In this document: in pieces, positions 42,079 to 50,366 of the stretch
How positions within the stretch are numbered: the first letter of the stretch is position 1
Layout: every line of letters starts with the position of its first letter
NCBI GenBank assembly: GCA_023426125.1
Contig: JAFABI010000041.1
Location: 1-64,000, forward strand
Direction of reading: 5' to 3'
Origin: Bacillota bacterium
GTDB taxonomy: Bacteria; Bacillota; Clostridia; Acetivibrionales; DTU013
DNA length: 64,000 nt
Made by a program: the position numbers and the translations under genes
The notes under the pieces: generated by a model
What the model was told of the DNA's origin: nothing
Seen by the model: the letters and a program-made list of their open reading frames with translations, nothing else
Database searches by the model: none

Positions 42079-43020
42079 ATGAAACAGAGAACTGCTGTTA
42101 TGAGCAATTTACCAAATGCAAGGAAAAAGGCGAGATTCATACCTTTTTTTATCGCACTGCCTTTTCTGATACTGGTGTTTGTTTTTTCCTATCTGCCGCT
42201 TCTGGGATGGGTTTATGCTTTTTTTGACTATCGTCCTCCACTGAAGCTTTTCCAGTGTGACTTTGTCGGCTTCAAATGGTTTACCGCGCTTATTTCCAAT
42301 TCAGCCCAGGTAGGGAACCTACTGCGGGTGCTTGCCAATACCTTCGCAATCAGCGGCCTGAATATCATTACATCTGTTATTCCCATAGCTTTTGCGGTAT
42401 TCCTGATGGAAATCCGGGTACCGTGGTATAAGAAGCTTGTACAAACCTTTACTACGATTCCGAATTTCATCAGCTGGGTCCTGGTATATTCCTTCGCTTT
42501 TGCTATTTTTTCAAACGACGGTTTTTTTAATAACCTGTTTACGGATTTAGGACTGCGGGATTCCCCCGTCAACTACCTCGCAACGACGGAAAGCGTCTGG
42601 GCTTCAATGGTTTTGTGGTATTTATGGAAGTTCATGGGGTGGAACGCGATTATGTATATCGCGGTTATTATAGGGATCGACCAGGAGCTATATGAGGCTG
42701 CTACTGTTGACGGAGCCGGGCGCTTTCAAAGGATGTGGCACATTACGATCCCCTCAATACTTCCCACCTTTTTTGTACTTCTCATGCTCTCCATCGCGAA
42801 TTTCCTTAATAACGGAATGGACCAGTACTATGTTTTCCAGAATCCCATCAATCAAAACAGAATAGAGGTTCTGGACCTGTATGTGTACAATATCGGAGTC
42901 GGAAATTCCAGTTATTCGATAGCAACGGCCATTGGTATGGTGAAGTCCATCGTAAGCGTAACACTGCTATTCTTTGTTAATAACATGTCCAGGATAGTAA
43001 GAGGAGAAACCATTGTATAA
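42079..43020 (+). CDS. ABC permease, LplB type (second importer)
   Basis: A 313-residue permease with six helices (first at about residues 19-42, FFIALPFLILVFVFSYLPLLG). The EAA loop is LYEAATVDGAGRFQRMWHITIPSILP. The start ATG 42079 has AGAGGGAGA upstream; the frame opens 9 codons earlier at a TTG without a site. It is first gene of a permease-permease-receptor operon, an order different from the first importer, where the receptor comes first. Confidence 0.88.
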   Translation: MKQRTAVMSNLPNARKKARFIPFFIALPFLILVFVFSYLPLLGWVYAFFDYRPPLKLFQCDFVGFKWFTALISNSAQVGNLLRVLANTFAISGLNIITSVIPIAFAVFLMEIRVPWYKKLVQTFTTIPNFISWVLVYSFAFAIFSNDGFFNNLFTDLGLRDSPVNYLATTESVWASMVLWYLWKFMGWNAIMYIAVIIGIDQELYEAATVDGAGRFQRMWHITIPSILPTFFVLLMLSIANFLNNGMDQYYVFQNPINQNRIEVLDLYVYNIGVGNSSYSIATAIGMVKSIVSVTLLFFVNNMSRIVRGETIV

Positions 43021-43030
43021 AAGCAAATTC

Positions 43031-43059
43031 CACCCCTGCAAATCTGCCGGGCAGGGGTG
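43031..43059 (+). promoter_or_regulatory. Intercistronic hairpin between the two permease genes
   Basis: CACCCCTGC at 43031-43039 pairs perfectly with GCAGGGGTG at 43051-43059 around an 11-base loop. GTGTGATATG follows, not a T-run, so it is probably an mRNA stability element rather than a terminator. Confidence 0.5.
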
Positions 43060-43097
43060 TGTGATATGCCGCAGAGGCAGCGGTAGATAGGGATATC

Positions 43098-44066
43098 ATG
43101 GCTCAGAATGTATTAGCAAAAGAGGATGCCGCCGATTCCTGGAAGCCGTCTTCCGGTTTATACCTGGCGAAACGAAGTCCGGGTGACAAGGCAGCCGACG
43201 TATTGATTTATTTGATTTTTGGATTGATTACATTGCTCTGCATATTCCCATTTTATTATATATTTATCAATACCATCAGCAGCAATGAAATTGTCAGCCA
43301 GGGGAAAGTTTACTTTTTCCCCCGGGAAATTCAGCTTTCCAATTATGTATCGGTGTTTAAAATAAAGGGACTGGGAAACGCTGCAATCATTTCCGTGCTC
43401 AGGACGGTGATCGGAACTTTTTGTACGGTTTTTGCCTCCGGTCTCCTGGGATATCTGTTCACCAAGCGGCAAATGTTCGGCAGGAGGTTCTGGTACCGCT
43501 TTATCGTAATTACCATGTATTTTAATGCAGGGCTTATCCCATGGTACCTCACCATGTACAACCTCAAGCTCACGGATAATTTTCTTGCATACATATTTCC
43601 TGTGATTGTCCAACCGTTTTTTATCATATTGGTAAAAACCTATATCGAGTCGCTGCCGTCATCCCTGGAGGAAGCGGCTGAAATAGACGGGGCGGGGATT
43701 TTTAGAACCTTTGTCAGCATCATTCTTCCTTTGTCCAAACCGATCCTTGCAACCATTGCAGTTTTTGCGGCAGTCAACCAATGGAATTCCTACATAGATA
43801 CCCTTATTCTGATGACGAAGCAGGAGCTCTGGTCACTGCAGTTTATCCTGTACAAATATATAAACCAGGCGAATTCACTTGCGGCCATGCTGAGAAACAT
43901 GAATTCCGTCGACCCCAACATGGTAAAGAACATTGCCAGCAGGCAAACCCCCGAGTCGGTGCGCATGACTGTGACCATCATCGTTGTTTTCCCCATATTG
44001 GTCATCTACCCGCTCTTCCAGAGGTTTTTCATCAAAGGCATCATGATAGGAGCAGTTAAAGGATGA
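43098..44066 (+). CDS. ABC permease, LplC type (second importer)
   Basis: A 322-residue permease with six helices (first at about residues 37-58). The EAA loop is LEEAAEIDGAGIFRTFVSIILPL and the C-terminus is KGIMIGAVKG. It has a longer basic N-terminus than the first importer's LplC. The start is ATG with a weak GATAGGGA upstream. It pairs with 42079-43020. Confidence 0.9.
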   Translation: MAQNVLAKEDAADSWKPSSGLYLAKRSPGDKAADVLIYLIFGLITLLCIFPFYYIFINTISSNEIVSQGKVYFFPREIQLSNYVSVFKIKGLGNAAIISVLRTVIGTFCTVFASGLLGYLFTKRQMFGRRFWYRFIVITMYFNAGLIPWYLTMYNLKLTDNFLAYIFPVIVQPFFIILVKTYIESLPSSLEEAAEIDGAGIFRTFVSIILPLSKPILATIAVFAAVNQWNSYIDTLILMTKQELWSLQFILYKYINQANSLAAMLRNMNSVDPNMVKNIASRQTPESVRMTVTIIVVFPILVIYPLFQRFFIKGIMIGAVKG

Positions 44067-44146
44067 ACGGGGACGCATAAATATGCAAAATAGCCTTTAA
44101 AGAAGGTTATTTATATAAAATATAAAAATGAACGGAGGATATTTGT

Positions 44147-45958
44147 ATGAAAAATGGTATGAAGTTTCTGGCGATCTTCATGGTGTTTTGCATGGTAATT
44201 GCAGGCACTGTAGCCTGTGGTTCTTCCCAAACGACGGAGAGTGAAACCACTGCTTCGTCCTCAACCTCGGGCAGTGCTGCCACTTCCGACACTGCTACTA
44301 CGCCGGCGGCAGTTGATTATTCAAAAGCAGAACCCGTCACATTTGATGTTTTCAGCCAGACCGCAAACTTTACGGGTGCGCAGGGAGGTTGGTTCGGCAA
44401 GATTCTAAAGGACAAGTTCAATCTCACCCTGAACGTCATTTCGGGTCAGGGCGAGGGATTAAGCCTGTTCCAGACCCGTTCGGCAGCCGGGAGCCTTGGT
44501 GATATTATCATTTTCGGCAGCAATATTCAGAACTTTGTGGACTCCACAACCGCCGGACTGCTGATGGACATGACATCCCTTCTTGCAAGTGAAGGAAAAT
44601 TCATAACAGAAACCTATCCTTTAGCCGTTGAACGTATGAGGACGGATTACGGCAATGGAACGGCGGTTTACGGACTTCCCAACAACTGTACGACAGAGAA
44701 GGCGACCACATCTTCCGACGGAAATGACATGACCTATGGAAACTACTTGGTATGGAGCGCATACAAGGCAGCCGGAAGCCCGCAGATAAACACCCTTGAA
44801 GATTTGCTGCCCGTCCTCCAGAAAATGCAGCAGGCAGTACCTGTGGCATCCAATGGAAAAAAGACGTACGGCTTCTCCCTGTTCAAGGACTGGGATGGTA
44901 CCATGATGTCCAACGCAAAGCAGTATGCCTGCTGTTATGGTGTTGATGAATGGGGCTACCTGTTGGTCAATGCAACAGGCGACAAATATGAAAGTATTCT
45001 TGATCCCAACGGGCTTTACTACCGAAACCTGAAATTCTACCACGATGCAAACAAGCTGGGATTGCTGGATCCCGACTCTGCAACGCAGACCTTTTCGGAT
45101 ATGACCGATAAACTGAAGTACGGTCAGATACTGGCAAACTGGTGGCCGTGGTGCTGTCAGGGACAGTACAACACGGCGGCGAATGTAGCAAAGACTGCTG
45201 ACCATGAACCCGACGGGTATGTACTGATTCCCATCAAGGATCAGAAAATCTACTCCAATGGCTTTTATCCTTCGGGCTCCAATTATGAAATTGCCATCGG
45301 AAGCAAGTGCAAGGATCCCAGCAGGGCCATGGCTCTTCTCAACTGGCTGTATTCCCCCGAAGGGGCGGAGACTTCCTATGATGGTCCCAGAGGCCTGACC
45401 TGGGAGCTTGTTGGTGGGAAAGGGGTACTTACCGAATTTGGAAAGGTAGCCGTACTGGATCCGAAAACGGAGGTGTCTGCAGATTGGGGCGGCGGAACCT
45501 ATGAGGACGGACAGAATAAGCTTAACGACTTCAGGTTTGTTGCCGAAAATACAACGGATCCCAACACCGGAGAGCCATACATCTATTCAAGATGGACCTC
45601 CTATAATGTCAGCACCGATCTGATGGTAGAATGGTCCGAGAAGATCGGCGGCGGAGCGAAAACCGTTCACGAATTCCTTGAAAAGAACAACATGATTACC
45701 GTGGCTCCGGGCACCAACATACAGAATCCTGTATTGGATACCGATACAACGACCAAGTCCAATAATGTCAGGACCATCATCAGGAAGTACTCCTGGCTAA
45801 TGGTTATGACCAAAGACGATACGGAATTCAACAATTACTGGAACCAGATGATTACCGAAGCCAAGCAGCAGGGAATCGACGACATTGACAAGGTGTATAT
45901 CGCACAGTGGGAAAAGCTGCGCGACGCAAGGGCGGAAGCTGCGGCAACAGCTCAATAG
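44147..45958 (+). CDS. Extracellular sugar-binding lipoprotein (second importer)
   Basis: A 603-residue lipoprotein with lipobox TVACG (Cys about residue 24) after a hydrophobic core, then a Ser/Thr/Ala linker of about 35 residues. The mature part is a large Lpl-type binding protein with many Trp and Tyr residues (ANWWPWCCQGQYN near residue 340), suited to stacking on sugar rings. The start is ATG behind GGAGG. It is last in its operon and followed by a strong terminator. Its sequence is clearly different from the receptor at 32847, so the two importers probably carry different ligands. Confidence 0.88.
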   Translation: MKNGMKFLAIFMVFCMVIAGTVACGSSQTTESETTASSSTSGSAATSDTATTPAAVDYSKAEPVTFDVFSQTANFTGAQGGWFGKILKDKFNLTLNVISGQGEGLSLFQTRSAAGSLGDIIIFGSNIQNFVDSTTAGLLMDMTSLLASEGKFITETYPLAVERMRTDYGNGTAVYGLPNNCTTEKATTSSDGNDMTYGNYLVWSAYKAAGSPQINTLEDLLPVLQKMQQAVPVASNGKKTYGFSLFKDWDGTMMSNAKQYACCYGVDEWGYLLVNATGDKYESILDPNGLYYRNLKFYHDANKLGLLDPDSATQTFSDMTDKLKYGQILANWWPWCCQGQYNTAANVAKTADHEPDGYVLIPIKDQKIYSNGFYPSGSNYEIAIGSKCKDPSRAMALLNWLYSPEGAETSYDGPRGLTWELVGGKGVLTEFGKVAVLDPKTEVSADWGGGTYEDGQNKLNDFRFVAENTTDPNTGEPYIYSRWTSYNVSTDLMVEWSEKIGGGAKTVHEFLEKNNMITVAPGTNIQNPVLDTDTTTKSNNVRTIIRKYSWLMVMTKDDTEFNNYWNQMITEAKQQGIDDIDKVYIAQWEKLRDARAEAAATAQ

Positions 45959-46050
45959 GCCGGTATGCTTCACAAAGGAAAACCATCCTGGAAGGAGATT
46001 TACTAAAGAAAAGCCAACGCTATATCGTTTCCTTCGCGGGGTTTCGCAAG

Positions 46051-46104
46051 GGGCTTCGTCCTGCCGTACAGCAGGACGAAGGTTTCCCCGTGTGTTCTTT
46101 TTTT
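46051..46104 (+). terminator. Strong terminator after the second importer
   Basis: CTTCGTCCTGC at 46054-46064 pairs perfectly with GCAGGACGAAG at 46071-46081, with GGGG/CCCC around it, then GTGTGTTCTTTTTTTT. It separates the sugar genes from the biosynthetic cluster. Confidence 0.85.
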
Positions 46105-46251
46105 TGCGTCTCCTATGAAATTAATTCCATGGGATACGCAACGCAATAATTGTAATATTATGCAAGATCAGATGGAAAGATGAAGAAATGATAATGTTTT
46201 GTATTTTTGGGGGATATATATTGGCGTTTACGTAGTAAATGAGGGATATGG

Positions 46252-46998
46252 ATGAAAAAAGTCAAGCTTTTTTGCTTCCCTTATGCCGGCGGTTCCGCAT
46301 CGGTTTACAACAAATGGAAGCTTTTTGCGGACGAAGCTGTTGAAATATTTCCAATCGAACTCGCCGGAAGAGGTAAAAGGATCAGGGAGCCATTTTATGA
46401 AACTGTCAATGACGCATTAAAGGATATGCTCGTTTTGATCGATCCATATCTGGATGGAGCTCCATATGCCTTCTGGGGCCACAGTATGGGAAGCTTGATT
46501 ACCTTTGAACTGTACCATGCGATCATTAAAAATGAAAAAAAGGAGCCGGTGCATCTTTTTGTTTCCGGGAGATACCCGCCCTCCGTCACCGGGCAGTCCA
46601 AAATTCTGCATAACCTTCCTGCAGAGAAGTTTAAATATGAAATTATGAATATGGGCGGCACCCAGAATGGAATATTTGAAAACAAGGAGCTTTCGGATAT
46701 CTTCTTTCCAATATTGAAGGCGGACTACAAATTGATTGAAGAATACAAATATGTGGAGAGAAATGGAAAAATCAACTGCAGGATTACCGCTTTCACAGGA
46801 AAAGAGGATACCCTGGTTACACAGGATGATATGCGCCAATGGGAACAACATACCAGCAATAAGTTTGAACTGTATGAATTTAATGGGGGCCATTTTTTCA
46901 TAAACGATCATGCCGGAGAGATTATGGAGATCATTAACAGAAAATTGAAAGAGCTTTTACTATTTTACGGCGGGGAGAGTGGTCAAAATGCCGGATAA
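46252..46998 (+). CDS. Type II thioesterase of the NRPS/PKS cluster
   Basis: A 248-residue alpha/beta-hydrolase of the GrsT/SrfAD type that clears wrongly loaded carrier domains. The catalytic triad is visible: Ser78 in WGHSMGS, Asp186 in GKED, His214 in NGGHFFI. The N-terminal FCFPYAGGSASVY and ELAGRGKR are family signatures. The start is ATG behind GAGGGATATGG. It opens the cluster after the terminator at 46051, and its end overlaps the exporter gene by 11 bases. Confidence 0.93.
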   Translation: MKKVKLFCFPYAGGSASVYNKWKLFADEAVEIFPIELAGRGKRIREPFYETVNDALKDMLVLIDPYLDGAPYAFWGHSMGSLITFELYHAIIKNEKKEPVHLFVSGRYPPSVTGQSKILHNLPAEKFKYEIMNMGGTQNGIFENKELSDIFFPILKADYKLIEEYKYVERNGKINCRITAFTGKEDTLVTQDDMRQWEQHTSNKFELYEFNGGHFFINDHAGEIMEIINRKLKELLLFYGGESGQNAG

Positions 46999-48967
46999 TG
47001 GGCTATCCATCGTGATTTTGTTTGTTTGTGCCGTTGCCACGCTGATTTCTCTCTATTATCTGATAATCGCCATCAAAGAGATTTTCAGTAAGAAAAGAAA
47101 ATTTAAGGGGAACGGATTCAAAGGTGTATTTGCACTATTGGTGTCATTTATTATTATGGGAGGCTTTGCGTACTGCCTGTATAATGCGCCGTTTATCATA
47201 TATAATGGCTATACCTGGACGATGATCGAAGAATGGGGGCCCAGCGCCCTTATCCACGCGGTTTTGTCCCTGGTGGTTTTACTGCCTGTTTTTTATCTGT
47301 ATTTCATGACGTCGTATTTTTTTGTTAAACCCGATGACAAACCGTTTTTTATGATTATCATCCTGAGTATTATCAGCGGAATAGGGAATTCCCTTATCGT
47401 ATTTATCATAAACCAGGCGCTCAACCGCACGCTGAATGCCGAAAGCAGGTATTCGGCCGTTGAAAGCGGCCTGTACTTCTATTTCCTGCTGGGGATTCTG
47501 CTCTTTACGGTAAGTGCCTATATCGTAAGGAAAAGGCTTATCGTCATTACCAGCAATGTAGTATTCGATAAACGGATGGAAATCATCCGCAAGGTGCTTA
47601 TGGCGCCATTCAACAAATTTGAGTCCATTGACGATGAAAAAACTTACGCGGCGCTGAACAATGATACCGAAGCCGTAAGCGGATTCGTCAATATGTTCGT
47701 CAACGGGCTCACCGGCATCATCACCATGATAACATGCTTTATATACCTCGGGACGCTCCATCTTTCCGGAATGTTTTTTACCCTGCTCATCATCCTTTTA
47801 GCGGTAGTCCTTTTTTTGAATGTAAGCAGATCGGCGGAAAAGGCATTCGAAAAAAACAGGGATATCCAGAACCTTTTCTTCAAGAATATAACCGATCTGG
47901 TGAGGGGGTTTAAGGAGCTCAGCATCAATCGGAAAAAAAAGAAGGAATTCGGTGCGGATATTGAAAAAAACTGCGAAATGTACAGGGATACCCGCGTGGA
48001 AGGTGAATTCAAGTTTGTCGGTGTTTCCATTCTTGGCGAAGTAATGTATCTTTTCGTTTTGGGATTGATTGTATTCACCTTTCCTTACCTGTTCAGGAAT
48101 ATACAGGACAGCACTTTAAGCAATTATGTGCTTGTCTGCCTGTATATGGGAGGCATCGTAAACCAGGAGATATACCTTGTTCCGGGAGTTATGCGGATTA
48201 TGGTCAGCTGGAAAAGGATAAAGGGGTATATCAGCGGGCTTTCCATGATAGGGGCTGAAGAAAAGAAGCTTTGCGGGCTTGATGATACGGGCGGCTTGAC
48301 GATAGGGCTTAAAAAAGTGACATACCAGTATAAAAACGATGCCGGGGAAAAGTTCACGGTGGGACCCATCGATTTTTCTTTCAAATCAGGAGAGTCGGTC
48401 TTCATTACCGGTGGCAATGGCAGTGGAAAATCTACCCTTGCCAAATTGATTACCGGGCTGTACCCCCCGGATGAGGGTGAAATTACCGTTAACGGCAGGA
48501 ATGTGGAAATGGAGTCCCTGGGAAATTGTTTTTCTACCGTTTTCAGTGATTTTTACCTGTTTGATAAGCTCTACGGAATTGATTACCAGGAGAAGGAAAA
48601 AGATATACAAAAGTATCTGGACATACTCCGGATCCGTGATAAATTACAGATTGACGGCGGAAAATTCAGCACGCTGAAGCTTTCCACCGGACAAAGAAAG
48701 AGACTGGCGCTTATGATAAGCTACCTTGAAGACCGCCCCGCGTATTTGTTCGATGAGTGGGCGGCAGATCAGGACCCTGAATTCCGAAGCTTTTTTTACA
48801 AGACAATCATTCCCTACCTGAAAGCGAAGGAAAAGGTTGTTATTGCCATAACCCATGACGACCGGTACTTTGATGAGGCGGACAAGCTGATTAAAATGGA
48901 AACGGGCAGAATCGTATGGTCCAAAGGGATAGATGCAATGGATGATATGGGAATTGTCAGCGCGTGA
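46988..48967 (+). CDS. Cyclic-peptide-type ABC exporter (PvdE/SyrD family)
   Basis: A fused exporter of about 659 residues. The N-terminal part adds extra hydrophobic helices (residues 5-130) before the six-helix ABC membrane domain, as in the cyclic peptide transporter family. The C-terminal ATPase has Walker A GGNGSGKST, signature LSTGQRKR, and Walker B AYLFDEWAADQDP. The start ATG 46988 is favoured over the in-frame GTG 46979, which touches the GGGGAG site. It overlaps the thioesterase by 11 bases and precedes an exported Ntn hydrolase, as PvdE stands with PvdQ function in pyoverdine systems. It probably exports the NRPS/PKS product or its acylated precursor. Confidence 0.88.
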   Translation: MPDNGLSIVILFVCAVATLISLYYLIIAIKEIFSKKRKFKGNGFKGVFALLVSFIIMGGFAYCLYNAPFIIYNGYTWTMIEEWGPSALIHAVLSLVVLLPVFYLYFMTSYFFVKPDDKPFFMIIILSIISGIGNSLIVFIINQALNRTLNAESRYSAVESGLYFYFLLGILLFTVSAYIVRKRLIVITSNVVFDKRMEIIRKVLMAPFNKFESIDDEKTYAALNNDTEAVSGFVNMFVNGLTGIITMITCFIYLGTLHLSGMFFTLLIILLAVVLFLNVSRSAEKAFEKNRDIQNLFFKNITDLVRGFKELSINRKKKKEFGADIEKNCEMYRDTRVEGEFKFVGVSILGEVMYLFVLGLIVFTFPYLFRNIQDSTLSNYVLVCLYMGGIVNQEIYLVPGVMRIMVSWKRIKGYISGLSMIGAEEKKLCGLDDTGGLTIGLKKVTYQYKNDAGEKFTVGPIDFSFKSGESVFITGGNGSGKSTLAKLITGLYPPDEGEITVNGRNVEMESLGNCFSTVFSDFYLFDKLYGIDYQEKEKDIQKYLDILRIRDKLQIDGGKFSTLKLSTGQRKRLALMISYLEDRPAYLFDEWAADQDPEFRSFFYKTIIPYLKAKEKVVIAITHDDRYFDEADKLIKMETGRIVWSKGIDAMDDMGIVSA

Positions 48968-49004
48968 TGGTTTTTTTACGGGATTTTAAAAAGGGGTATT
49001 GAAA

Positions 49005-50309
49005 ATGAGAAGGATTGTTGTTTCCATATGCTTGGCGTTCGTTATACTTCTTCAGGCCGGATGCGGCAAGGATGTTCCCGTAGTTATGGGAACAGGAAGC
49101 TACCGGGATAATGGCGTGACAATTACCGATAGAGGCAGCTACTATGACGTCGTGCTGGACTTCACCGGAGGGCTCACGCACAGACAGATCGGAGAAGCAC
49201 TGGCAAAGGGGATACTGGCGGTTGTACCGAATTATGAATTCCTTATCGATTCCTATGTTTCCGAGAATATAACAAAGTATGAGTATCCTTACGCTCTCTT
49301 CAGGGTTGAGGATATAAAACCTCAAATCGACAAGGACTACCAGGATGAACTGGAAGGCATGGCGTCGGTTTTCTCCGGAGGAGACAGGAATTTATGGAAG
49401 GATGATAAGATTTCCAGGGATGAAGTATTCCTGTTCAACCTGTTTCCCGATGTAATACGCAACACCCAGTGCAGTTATGTGTCCGTATTTGGTTCACGCT
49501 CATCCACCGGGAGGAACATCACAGCCAGAAATCTTGACTGGTACAGCGGGAGCCGGAACCAGCTGCCGCTTCTCAATTGTGTCACGACGTACAAGTTTGA
49601 GGACAAAGAACTGTGCTCCATCGGTTTTCTCGGCTTTATGGGAGTAATTACCGGTATCAACGACAGCAAGGTTTTTGCAGGGATCATGGATTCGCAAACC
49701 GGACAGGCTTATGATTCCGCCGGCAAACGTTCTTATGTTTTTGACCTTAGGCACGCGTTGGAAAAAACGGGGACCATCCCGGATGCAGCAGGCTACCTGC
49801 TGGATCCGTTAAAGCATTATGCAGTAAACTACATCGTTGTCTTTTCCGATCCGGAGGAAGGTGCCGTACTGGAAAACAACATCAGCGGCATAGGGGTCGG
49901 CAGCCAGCGTACAAAGCGTGCGCTGAGGGAGACCGATTCGAAGCTCAATGAAGGAATAAGCTGGGGTATCGATGATTCCATCGGCTGTGTCAATTCGTTC
50001 ATGCTTTACGGGAATCATGACAACCACACGCGGAACAGATACAATACTCTGCGGTGGAACAACATGAAAACCCAGCTTATGGCAAAGGGCCCGGAAGTGA
50101 CAGCGGACGAACTCAAGGAGGTTATTACATACAAAAAGCATTCCAGGCCGGGAACGTTTTCCGAAAGCGGAGACTTATATAACCGGATGACGCTGCAAAC
50201 AATCCTGTTCCAGCCATATGACCTGGCTCTGGAGGTGTTTTTCCATCCGAGGGATACAAAAAATGACCCTGAAAAGCCGGCTTTTGAAAAGATACCATTG
50301 TTCAGATAA
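49005..50309 (+). CDS. Exported Ntn hydrolase, C45/choloylglycine-hydrolase-like
   Basis: A 434-residue protein with a signal segment (RRIVVSICLAFVILLQAGC); the Cys20 lipobox has an atypical Gln, so anchoring is probable but not certain. About 135 residues later comes NTQCSYVSVFGS then GRNITARNLDW. This is the pattern of the self-cleaving nucleophile Cys (Cys156) and the following RNLDW of the C45 acyltransferase/choloylglycine hydrolase superfamily. These enzymes form or cut amide bonds of acyl groups. Start ATG 49005 has AAGGGG. Placed between the exporter and an acyl-starter NRPS, it could remove or swap the fatty acyl group after export, by analogy to PvdQ; that is inference. Confidence 0.75.
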   Translation: MRRIVVSICLAFVILLQAGCGKDVPVVMGTGSYRDNGVTITDRGSYYDVVLDFTGGLTHRQIGEALAKGILAVVPNYEFLIDSYVSENITKYEYPYALFRVEDIKPQIDKDYQDELEGMASVFSGGDRNLWKDDKISRDEVFLFNLFPDVIRNTQCSYVSVFGSRSSTGRNITARNLDWYSGSRNQLPLLNCVTTYKFEDKELCSIGFLGFMGVITGINDSKVFAGIMDSQTGQAYDSAGKRSYVFDLRHALEKTGTIPDAAGYLLDPLKHYAVNYIVVFSDPEEGAVLENNISGIGVGSQRTKRALRETDSKLNEGISWGIDDSIGCVNSFMLYGNHDNHTRNRYNTLRWNNMKTQLMAKGPEVTADELKEVITYKKHSRPGTFSESGDLYNRMTLQTILFQPYDLALEVFFHPRDTKNDPEKPAFEKIPLFR

Positions 50310-50366
50310 AGGGAGCCCGGTTCGAATGCGGACATAAATATGAAATTTAAGGGGGATTTACGGTAT

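Noticed and set aside
46199..46222. Promoter for the NRPS/PKS cluster (TTGTAT and TATATT)
   Set aside because: The two elements are only 12 bases apart, too close for sigma-A; the true promoter was not located.
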